DNA from: Anthostomella pinea
Taxonomy: Eukaryota > Ascomycota > Sordariomycetes > Xylariales > Xylariaceae
Direction of reading: 5' to 3'
Assembly (NCBI GenBank): GCA_963556695.1
Contig: CAUWAG010000006.1
Span: 2,914,001 to 2,978,000 of the forward strand
DNA: 64,000 bases
In this document: positions 56,040-64,000 of the stretch, piece by piece
Numbering within the stretch: the first letter of the stretch is position 1
How the letters are laid out: every line of letters starts with the position of its first letter
The notes under the pieces: generated by a model
The model's input: only the letters and a program-made list of their open reading frames with translations
Told to the model about the DNA's origin: nothing
Databases searched by the model: none
Position numbers and translations under genes: made by a program

Positions 56040-58441
56040 ACGGCGGGGCCATATAAATGGGACACCCCAATATGTGGGACAGTTTTCACAGCCAACATCA
56101 CTATGTTCACTTATACATATCTCCATAGCCAATGAAGCCCTAGATACCGTAAGTACAGCGGCTGAATCGTCTTTTCTTGGTGTTTTCTATGATCCAGGTT
56201 TGATCAGGTCCATCGCGACGAGATGGGCCGCGATAGGGGTCAGAAGTTAGCACTTCCGGGCCTATTTGAGGGGTAATAGGACCCGTGCCTCTTATTCCTT
56301 CTAACCTAACAGAAATTCTGTGTTTTCTTTTTTTTCTTTTTTTCTGTAAATATCAGAGGCTTTAATACGTCGAAATGCCGCTTTCTTACACTCCAAAAAA
56401 CCTCTTAGAGACGATAGCCACTGTGAACAACAATGATCTATCCCTCTGTAAGGCCGCCCAACGCTATAGAATACCGAAAAGGTTAAAGACACCGCAATGA
56501 CCCGGACGTACACCAATCATAAGGGCGCCCGTAATAAACAGAAGATCAGTCTTGAGCAGGGAAAGAAGGTTATTTCATGGATCCTGTATCAAGAAAAGGC
56601 CGGCCACGCGTCAATTCATGGTAATTTAAGGTATATTATCAAAAAGATCCTATAATCTAAGGGAAAACCAGATAACCTTGGGAACAAATACACGTAAAAT
56701 TTCATCTATAAGCACCCAGAGATCAAGACTAAGATAGGACAAAAGCTTGACTATAAGCGTATTAATGCTGCTATGCCAAAAAACGTCAATGGCTTCTATG
56801 ACCATTATGGGGATTTTGTCTTTATTAAACCTAAAAACCAGGCAAATATTAATAAGCATGGCATTATATAGGGTCGTTAATACGTGAATTGTCTAATCCA
56901 AGTGGTTTTTAAATGGCTGACTGAGAGATCATAGGTCTGATGGCCTTATAATAGGCAGTTCTGGCTTAAAAGAGGCCAATATTAAGTCTAATGATGATCG
57001 CACGTGGACTATTGTGGTGGAATTAATCACTATCACTAAGAAGAAGCTCCAATTATTGGTTATTTTTAAGGCAAAATTGATTTGAATATAATGATTTAAA
57101 GAGCAGCTTATCAAGGAGTATCCCGCAATGGCAGACTGGATAATAACGTACTTTATCAATGGCTGAACCTCGAACGAGATTGCACTGTATTGGCTGGAAA
57201 AGGCAAGTTTTTTCTGAGTTATTAGTTATAACTATATGCTAATTAGCCTCCAGGTATATCTACCTGATACTGCTCCCAAAGAGTTGATGTTTTTGCCTAT
57301 TAATGTTTAATGACTATGGCAGCTACTGCTCAGACAAGTTTATGTATCTTTGTTACATAAACAATATATATATGAGCTTTTTTCCTGTCCATATAATAGC
57401 TTATATGATCAATTAGTAGTTATTTCACTAATAAGAGCAGTCTCACATCTTCCAATTGCTAGATTTGATCATTTTTTTGGTTATTAAAGCCGCCTATCGC
57501 TGCCTGATCGCCTAGCTTGACCAGCTCAATCATTTGGCTCTTATTGGGAAAATTAAGTTCTTTTCTTGCCTAGCGAAAGCTCGCGATAAAGCTACGCCAG
57601 CTATTGTACATTTAGGATAGCATACTGCCGGGCTTTGGCCAGTAAATAGGCAAAAACCGCTGGCAAACGAGCATATAATGAAGGCAAGAGAGATTCAAGC
57701 AGCAGCAGCAGCTATAATAAACCTCTAAAGCACCCCAGAAGCACTAAAAGCCCCTAAATCAGGGCAAGATATAGCCTTAATGCTATCACAAATTGCTGAG
57801 ACCCCTAAGCAGCGAGTAGCAGTCCGCTTAGTTGCGAAGTTCTACAATAAGATGGTGATTGAGCTAGCGCTCACAAAGGAGCTACTAAAGGCAAACGACA
57901 GCAAAATCAAGCATCTATAGCCAAAGAAGCGCCATAAGGTATCCCAAAAAGAGCCTGATTAATGATTTTAGAAAACTAGGGACATTATTCAGGAACAAAT
58001 TGAGGATATAGAAACCACACGAGCTGCTATTAAGCAGTGGAAAGAGCAATAATGAGTTATGCATAAATTATAGAACCTAAATACTAACAAATTAAAGAGA
58101 TCAATGTCTGAACCCTCTCTAGAGTTAGATTCAGAAGAATCAAAGGAATTAGGGCCCACTAAGGATGAAGGGGTTGCTATTGACGAAGGGGGTGATGGCA
58201 CGGATGAGGAGTCCGACGAGCCTATTATGGTGCGATCTTCACGCCTCGCAACCCGCCAGCCTGCGCGCTACCACTAGAACACATAATATTGCTAAAAACT
58301 CTAAGAAAAGGCGATTTAAATGTGTTATATAGATTATCTAGAGCTTCAATTCCGACTGGGTTATCGGTGGGTGCAAGTCTAGCCTTTTGGAGTGAAAGCT
58401 GTCCCCCATATAGGGGTGTCCCATTTATATGGCCCCGCCGT
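56040..58441 (+). mobile_element. Degenerate pogo-like TIR transposon with long terminal repeats
   Basis: 2,402 bp flanked by TA (56038-56039 and 58442-58443). The left end starts ACGGCGGGGCCATATAAATG and the right end, reverse complemented, starts the same. The match continues through GGGACACCCC, TATATGGGGG-type sequence and ACAG-TTTCAC, about 48 bp in all. The plus strand carries a ruined transposase: MPLSYTPKNLLETIATVNNN with KAAQRYRIPK (psq-type HTH) at 56374, VNGFYDHYGDFVFIKPKNQANI (the pogo pre-DDE region), NGWTSNEIALYWLEK, and a C-terminal basic coiled-coil tail ending SSRLATRQPARYH. Many stops. A truncated relative lies at 26134-26414. Confidence 0.85.
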
Positions 58442-58443
58442 TA

Positions 58444-59195
58444 GGGCTCCCGCTTTCATCAAACTACCACTCAGTTGAACCCAGAGCTCATGAAACGGAG
58501 AACGGAGTGATGGCAAGCCGAGAGGCCGATCTTGGAACACCCCTATACTTGCACCAGATACCTCGAAATAGAAACCTCGCGGTGGTTTGATACCAATCTC
58601 TGACTAAGGGCGCTAGATTGTGGTAGTATGTTCGACCTATTATGTCTAGTGGCCACCCGTCTTTTGCCTAGTTCCTCGATAGGAAAAGTCCAAACTGTCT
58701 AGCCTAAGACCGAGAGGGGACGATCTTGCTCGAGGACCCTGTATCCCACGACTCTATCGATCCTCAACTCGGCAGGCATGCACTCACCGCGCACCCTTTC
58801 CGCCGTGGATCGAGGGTCTCTTTGATATTACCAGCGGTGGATTGCACGGTTATATGGATGTCCGCGGATGCCAATAGCTTATGACTGGCCTGATACCCGG
58901 AGGCTTTCTTGGGAACTGACAATTTATGTGTCAAGCCTCACGAAGACACCTGCCGAAATAGGTAAGGGACCGCAGAGCCGCAGAGCTGGAGAACCGCTGC
59001 CTAGCTATTTCTGGAAGGCGACGTAGTCGGCATGAGGCAACAGCTGAACTTTGGGGCAAGAGCTGACCCATGAGGCGTACCTGGAAAATCCCCGACTTGC
59101 CTGACTAGCCTAGTCTACATATTGACATGTCTTGAATCCTTCGACCCACCAAACCGCCCGATTTGTGGGCTCCATCGATGACGAACACGGAATCT
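58444..59195. other. Intergenic, no supported gene
   Basis: 750 bp of normal composition without a recognisable feature. Confidence 0.4.
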
Positions 59196-59624
59196 TTAGG
59201 CGATCACTTTAGACCTGCTAAATTTGGCATCCAAAGCTTGATTGGGCTGTTCTATTTCAGGGTCCATGTCCACTTCGGGAAGGACTGGCCAGATCTCCGT
59301 GGCGATCTTGTGTAGGTGACCGGGGAGTAGGTAGAGGTCTCGGGTAGTCTCGATCGAAACACCCTTTCTTCTAGAATGCCTCCATCGCCAATTGTTCGAT
59401 CTCGTTTTCATGTGCCGAGACAGATCATGGATATCCACATGCCACAGAAGTTGCCTCTCTTCACTGTGACTCCGCCAGGATGGGACTCCGGCAGTCAAAG
59501 TCAGAATGGGACTCGGTAAGTAGGTTTCCTCACTCAACTCCCACGGCACATCCGACAAACTCTGGCTTCGTCGCCCCCATGATATAATTCGTGCACAGAT
59601 GTGCATGACACATTGCAATAGCAA
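59196..59624 (-). CDS. Unrecognised open frame, possible terminal exon
   Basis: 142 codons on the minus strand, opening from a TTG, so it is an exon or not a gene. The composition (WGRRSQSLSDVPWELSEETY, LLWHVDIHDLSRHMKTRSNNW) looks protein-like, and the open frame extends slightly upstream (QYDAGG). No family recognised and no firm splice sites. The ORF at 59958-59668 could be an upstream exon, but the only GT...AG pair between them spans 32 nt, too short for a fungal intron. Confidence 0.25.
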   Translation of the reverse strand: MLLQCVMHICARIISWGRRSQSLSDVPWELSEETYLPSPILTLTAGVPSWRSHSEERQLLWHVDIHDLSRHMKTRSNNWRWRHSRRKGVSIETTRDLYLLPGHLHKIATEIWPVLPEVDMDPEIEQPNQALDAKFSRSKVIA

Positions 59625-59667
59625 GCCACCGGCATCATACTGCTAATCCGCGCATAATGGCTAGAGT

Positions 59668-59958
59668 TTACCGGCGCGCTGGCCTATATGGTTGCCCCTG
59701 TCTATGTTCTCCATATCGTCCACCCCTGTCACTATCTTTGGATACGTAGTACGTTTCCTCTAAGATAGGTTGCGTCACATAGATTCCGGCGACTTTAGCC
59801 TGTACGCTTCTCAACTTGTTGAACCTGCCAGCATTGCATTGCCCAGATTGGCCACATGACGGTGACGGCAGTATGGGTACCTCGCTGTATACGTATAAGG
59901 AGAGCCATGCCAGCCCTGCAACCCATGACAACATCGCCACCATCACCTTCTTCGTCAT
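59668..59958 (-). CDS. Possible small secreted protein
   Basis: 96 residues from an ATG. The start MTKKVMVAMLSWVAGLAWLS is a plausible signal peptide or membrane anchor, then a polar body with two cysteines (PSCGQSGQC) and a Gly/Arg-rich end. No family recognised. It is divergent from the two-exon gene at 60010, with only 51 bp between the start codons, so one of the two may be a chance ORF. Confidence 0.3.
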   Translation of the reverse strand: MTKKVMVAMLSWVAGLAWLSLYVYSEVPILPSPSCGQSGQCNAGRFNKLRSVQAKVAGIYVTQPILEETYYVSKDSDRGGRYGEHRQGQPYRPARR

Positions 59959-60009
59959 TGATCTTCATTCGTCAACCTCATTCGGATTCTTATAGTCTTT
60001 TCACACAAC

Positions 60010-60499
60010 ATGCAAAGCGGAACGTCCAGCCTCTCCGACATGTTGTTACTCACAGCTTCAGCTCGTGCTTGTCAGGCAGTACGAAACGTCCCTCGCCCAG
60101 CAACCTACGACCCCAGTGCGGAGGATTGTTCGCAGCGGAGATACGACAATACGCATAGAGTACGGGACGTCCCCCGCCCGAAAAGTTACGGAAGCGGCGC
60201 TTCGGATCATTTACAGCGAAGAGGAGAGTACGACACGCGTGGTATACGAGACAGCCCGCGCACGGATAGTTACGGAGGCGGCGTTGGGACTATTTCACAG
60301 GAGAGAACATCACTCAAACCCACGAGTATCGCGTGAGTATAGCCCCCGGCTCGTCTCGTCCAACTACTGCACAAGTGCTAACTCATATCTTCAACCTAGT
60401 TCGCGGAGTTCATATATGGCGGCCCCGTTCTTCCCTACAGCCTTGGAGATGAGCTTCGCGACAGAATATGAGTTTCCAAATCGACTGTCAGGCGTTTAG
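60010..60499 (+). CDS. Unrecognised two-exon gene with three internal repeats
   Basis: Exon 1 60010-60332 and exon 2 60400-60499, joined across a 67-nt intron with all classical signals (GTGAGT donor, gctaac branch, cctag acceptor), give 140 residues in frame. The intron removes a TGA that would otherwise end the first exon, which favours a real gene. Residues 24-50, 51-78 and 79-104 are degenerate repeats of about 27 residues built on VRDVPRPxSYGxGAxD and a QRRxEYDTR core. The rest has no recognisable domain; the start (DMLLLTASARACQA) is weakly hydrophobic, not a clear signal peptide. A TATA-like run (tatacgtataagg) lies about 125 bp upstream, and a CT-rich leader precedes the ATG. Function unknown. 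Confidence 0.55.
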
Positions 60500-61931
60500 T
60501 GGAAGGTAGGTTTCGGCCCGCTAGTCCGGGACGTGTGTTTTGCTGACCCCCAAGGACAGCTGTATATAATAGCGTCTCGATCAACTACCTACTCTATGCA
60601 ATGCGGCACAATGAGCCTTAAGACACCCATCGCCGGCATTTCAAGGGATCAACATGCCTGCAGCATCACGATTTACGATTTATTATATTGTTAAGCCGCA
60701 TCCGCCGTCAGGCTCGCATGGGGTCTATGCAAGACGAAGCAACATCTACGTGCTTGGCCTATCACTGCTAGCACCCGGCTCGCCCACAACCAGCATCGAC
60801 GAATCCATAGCCAGCAGCGTCGAACCTATTGAGCTACGACAGTTCCAGTCTGGTGATCTTGGGTTATCTGTGCAGGACTGGAGGTCTGGGCAGTCACTCT
60901 TCAAGGAGATCCCGGGTGGTTCACACGAGCAGACTCCATTCCATATGGCTACATGGGTCTCGCGGTAAGGGTTAGTCTTTTCTGCATCGACGGGCGGTGG
61001 CACAAGCGAAACCCGGGACTATCAAGCTTTTTGGAGAGTATGTGGTGTATTCCGTCTGGGATAAGACAAGATGTGACAGAATTACCAGAGAAGGGTGGGG
61101 ACTCTTCATAGCGTTACTAGCCCTAGTTCATACCGATAAATCAAGCACAGGCAGTGATCTTCCTGGCGTATTCTGAACTCTTGACCTACTCCCTTTCGAG
61201 GCCTCTGGCCTCTCATTACTTAGGCGCGATGCCTTCCCTCGGCAATGTCGCTTTATAGCTCCTGAGCCTGTCGTCTCCTCACACACTCTACATTGTCTTC
61301 CCCTCTACCAGGGTATAGTTCCCACCCGGCCGATCAATACAGTACGGGTCTTTCAAGCTGACCCGGTGATTCTTGAGCTCATGGTTTGTTGCCCAGTGGA
61401 CAACTCCCATCCACCTCGACGAAAGTCTCGCAACTTTGGGTTAGGTTATGTACCAGCCGCACTCGTTCTCGTAGTCAACCGTCAACCTCGATGAAGTCTG
61501 GCTTGTCACAATTTTCATGTTCAGGTGTGGCGATGCACGCTCCCCTTGTGCCTGTAAGTACTCCACAACCTCGGTATAGCTTTTGGGCAGATTGTCATGC
61601 CCGGTGGATTTGCCTGGATATCTATGGATACCAGGGCCAGTAATAAAGTACCTGATCGGGGCTGTTCAAGTTGTGCATCAAACAATGTTGACGAGTCAAA
61701 CAATCTATGTGTCCGGCAAAACGATACTGGTCCGCGATTAAGGAAGGGGCAGTCCCGGCTACCGGGCTGCTAGGTGTGTGCTATTGTTGAAATCCCGTCT
61801 GTCGCCAATCGGATACGTGTTTCCGTCTTGAGCATACTGTCATCTAATCCATTATCGTGTGCATATAGCCATGCGTGACTTGTTTGATGAGTTTTCGAGT
61901 ACGTTCAGGTACAATTTATGTACCTAATCAC
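60500..61931. other. Intergenic with one weak ORF
   Basis: A 104-codon ORF at 60654-60968 (MPAASRFTIYYIVKPHPPSG) follows a TATA-like tgtatata 95 bp upstream, but has no recognisable domain or homologue I know. The rest shows nothing. Confidence 0.35.
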
Positions 61932-62957
61932 CTACATCCAATACCTGATCGAGATTCCCTTACAGCCATTCCAGCCCTTGTCGAGCGCCTCAACCACATC
62001 ATCAGGTAGCGGTCCCTTCTCGAGATCTTTCATATTGCTCTCCATGTGCTTCACCGAGCTGGCCCCAATGATGACGGCGTCGCCTTTCTCGCGCTTCAGC
62101 TGACTGTGATGTGTCATCCACCTCAATGCACACTCAGCCTCAGTGAAACCATGCTTGGCAGCAACCGGCCTGAGCAGATCGAGGGCATTGAAGTACTCCT
62201 CATGCCAGTACCGCATCCGATACATCTTGCCCTGCCATTTCTTCGGGTCAAAGCGAGCCCCAGACTCGACATCCTCATCCGCATCCTCGCGATGATAGCG
62301 GTCGGTCAGATACCCGCCCGCCAGCGGATTATAATTGTAAAACGCAAGGCCGTAATGCCTCAAACAAGGAAACAGCTCCGGCTCCACAGAGCGATGCAGG
62401 GCGTTATACACGCCCTGGTACACATCCGGCATCTTCCACCCATTCGCTCTGCACAGCTCACAGATCTGCGCCACCTCCCACGCCTGGTAATTGCTGATAC
62501 CAAGCCTCTTGAAATGCCCCTCCTTGTACAGCTGGTCCACAGCCTTCATGGTCTCCGCATACGGCGTCGTCCGATCCGGCCCATGCAGGTACCACATATC
62601 GAGCTGATCCGTCTTGAGCGCCTCAAGCGACTTCATGAGATGCGTGCGCAGTCCCTCGGCAGAGTGGTCGAGCGTCTTGTCCCACGAGTCCGGCAGCGGC
62701 TTGCCCTTGGTGGGGAAGTACTTGGTGTCCATGACGAGGCCGCGTTCTCTCCAGTCCAGGTCGCCGAGCATAATTTCGGATGTGCCTTCGCCGTAGGCTC
62801 GCGCCGTGTCGATTTCGTTGTGGCCGTGTGACTGGAAGACATCGAGGATGGTGGAAGCGACGCTCAGGTCGTGAACGCGGGATTGCTCGCCGCCGGCGTG
62901 GCCGAAGGTCATGGCGCCGAAGACCACATTGACGGCGGATTTTTGTGAGGAAGTCAT
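61932..62957 (-). CDS. Aldo-keto reductase, aflatoxin-aldehyde-reductase-like (AKR7 type)
   Basis: 341 residues, one exon. It is an NADPH-dependent reductase of aldehydes or ketones in the cytosol. The catalytic tetrad is complete: Asp50 and Tyr55 in NEIDTARAYGEG, Lys79 in VMDTKYFPT, and His125 in MWYLHGPDR. FGAMTFGHAGGE at the start and the coenzyme-binding segment AVIIGASSVKHMESNMKDLEKG near the end are those of AKR7/yeast-type reductases. Length fits the family (about 330-345). Substrate cannot be assigned. The plus-strand ORF at 62046-62831 is its shadow. Confidence 0.92.
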   Translation of the reverse strand: MTSSQKSAVNVVFGAMTFGHAGGEQSRVHDLSVASTILDVFQSHGHNEIDTARAYGEGTSEIMLGDLDWRERGLVMDTKYFPTKGKPLPDSWDKTLDHSAEGLRTHLMKSLEALKTDQLDMWYLHGPDRTTPYAETMKAVDQLYKEGHFKRLGISNYQAWEVAQICELCRANGWKMPDVYQGVYNALHRSVEPELFPCLRHYGLAFYNYNPLAGGYLTDRYHREDADEDVESGARFDPKKWQGKMYRMRYWHEEYFNALDLLRPVAAKHGFTEAECALRWMTHHSQLKREKGDAVIIGASSVKHMESNMKDLEKGPLPDDVVEALDKGWNGCKGISIRYWM

Positions 62958-63645
62958 TGTCGTGCGATTGATTGAATGAGTGTTAGTAGATGTTTCGATG
63001 TTTCAGATGTGGCAGAAGAAAAGACACATGAGATGAGGCCCGGGCGACCTGATATAATAATTATGGACTATGACATCTGCGCTCTAAACATCGGCTTTAA
63101 GCAATGGAGACGGTGCGTCACCCACAATTGATGGGGGGCGAGCAGCGGAGATAGGGGTAAAAGCCGCGGAGATGGAGGACTTACCTAATCAACCGCCACT
63201 AAGTCCCACGTGCAGCCCCGCCCAGAAAGCAACGCTGTGACATCCCCCGAACGTGAGCTCCGAATATCAACATCATGGATCGAAGCTACCCCTCATAACC
63301 CTCCAAGGCTACATCTGGAAGCATTGAGCGAGACCTGCATCGAATGGGCATTTTGCATTTCCAATCACGACTCTAGTCAGCCAGAGTTCCATACCTAGGT
63401 AATCCGCTGCTCATATGTCAGTTTCAGGCCTATCCAAGCAGTTCTCCACCTCGCGAAGAGCCGCTGCCGCCGCCTCAAGTCTCGTAGCTCAGCAATATAA
63501 ACCACAGTCCTCCCCCGCTCCCTGCTGTCCCAGTGCCAACCCGCCATCTTCGTCTTCCTCACAGGTAACAGCAAGCTCCAGAAGCATCGCCACACACACA
63601 AATCGCACCTTCTTCAAACAATTGACTCCCAGAAACACCGCCACC
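62958..63645. promoter_or_regulatory. Divergent promoter between the aldo-keto reductase and the DLH gene
   Basis: About 690 bp. A TATA-like run (gatataataattatg, 63051-63065) sits about 95-105 bp upstream of the reductase start. The right part holds an in-frame upstream ATG (63415) for the DLH gene. No binding sites claimed. Confidence 0.4.
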
Positions 63646-64000
63646 ATGTCGACGATGCAAGCCCAACATGACCACTCCCAGGTTAGTATCCCCAATCACC
63701 TCCTCCCTCGGCAAGCGGGTCGGCCAGCGACTGACGGCGAATGTGAGTAGGCCTGCTGCAACGTACCGCCCGTGGTAGCAAAGAACTACAGCGAAAGGGG
63801 TAGCTACGAGGAGCTCGGTGGCATGAAGTCATGTAAGGCTGCCCCATCCATCCCCCAGACGACCCCATACTACCCATATCCAAACCCACGTCTACCAATC
63901 CCCAGACCCGTGTGAGAGCCCTGAATTAACCTGTGTCCCCCCTTCCCAGACGTGACCGGCCCGCAAGGCGCGACCAAGGGCATAATCGAGATCTTCGACA
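63646..64000 (+). CDS. Dienelactone hydrolase family protein, 5' end only
   Basis: Exons 63646-63681, 63751-63832 and from 63950 past the window edge. The spliced start reads MSTMQAQHDHSQACCNVPPV, then VAKNYSERGSYEELGGMKSY, then VTGPQGATKGIIEIFD. It matches the conserved N-terminus of fungal DLH proteins (CCNxPPV, a GxKTYVTGP strand, then the beta-strand before the nucleophile region). The family has an alpha/beta-hydrolase fold with a Cys nucleophile that lies beyond the window. Introns use GTTAGT and GTAAGG donors and are phase-consistent. An ATG at 63415 is in frame with this start and would add 77 residues without Asp or Glu, a possible mitochondrial presequence. Divergent from the aldo-keto reductase. 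Confidence 0.8.

Noticed and set aside
62046..62831. 261-codon plus-strand ORF
   Set aside because: Antisense shadow of the aldo-keto reductase, whose catalytic tetrad is complete.

Overview
The window is nuclear DNA of a filamentous ascomycete (Pezizomycotina). The evidence is intron-poor genes with short GTRAGT...YAG introns of 55-101 nt, fungal-specific families (EFR3, ATP12, a RID-type cytosine methyltransferase, secreted pectinases), and transposon relics in very AT-rich blocks with stop-riddled frames, the usual look of repeat-induced point mutation (RIP). I cannot name the species.

Layout. Positions 1 to about 27,200 are a nested transposon compartment. A decayed Ty3/Gypsy element (minus strand) abuts a Fot1/pogo-like DNA transposon that carries two small LTR insertions. 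Next comes a complete Ty1/copia element (6216-12461) with 204-bp LTRs that look identical and a perfect 5-bp target duplication. A long AT-rich stretch (12.5-16.7 kb) holds more solo LTRs, followed by a second Fot1-like copy, a long Ty3/Gypsy element (19793-26133) with unequal LTRs, and a truncated piece of a TIR element. Solo LTRs of the copia family recur at 5924, 15567, 16302, 39465 and 40190.

The first gene block (27.9-37.5 kb) begins with a RID/Masc1-like DNA methyltransferase, the enzyme type required for RIP. It is followed by an extended SDR (epimerase/dehydratase-like), a secreted pectin methylesterase and a divergently transcribed secreted GH28 exo-polygalacturonase (together a pectin-degradation cluster), and a GFA/CENP-V zinc protein. 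A smaller repeat island (37.8-42.6 kb) holds gene debris, two copia-family solo LTRs, a third Fot1-like copy with its own solo LTR insert, and a broken LIM-domain fragment.

The second gene block (42.7-54.4 kb) has an APC-superfamily amino-acid/amine permease with six exons, an unrecognised proline/glutamate-rich exon, EFR3 (plasma-membrane scaffold of PI4-kinase) and ATP12 (F1-ATPase assembly). A degenerate 2.4-kb TIR transposon (56040-58441) with nearly 50-bp terminal repeats follows. The right end has small unrecognised ORFs, including an unrecognised two-exon gene with three internal repeats, then an aldo-keto reductase and the 5' end of a dienelactone-hydrolase-family gene that runs off the window.

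How it fits together: the methyltransferase sits about 1 kb from repeats that look like its kind of substrate. The pectin methylesterase and polygalacturonase act in sequence on pectin and share an 800-bp divergent promoter with CreA-type sites. The remaining genes are housekeeping or accessory metabolism with no evident linkage. All coordinates, exon joins and LTR ends were read by eye and may be off by a base or two.
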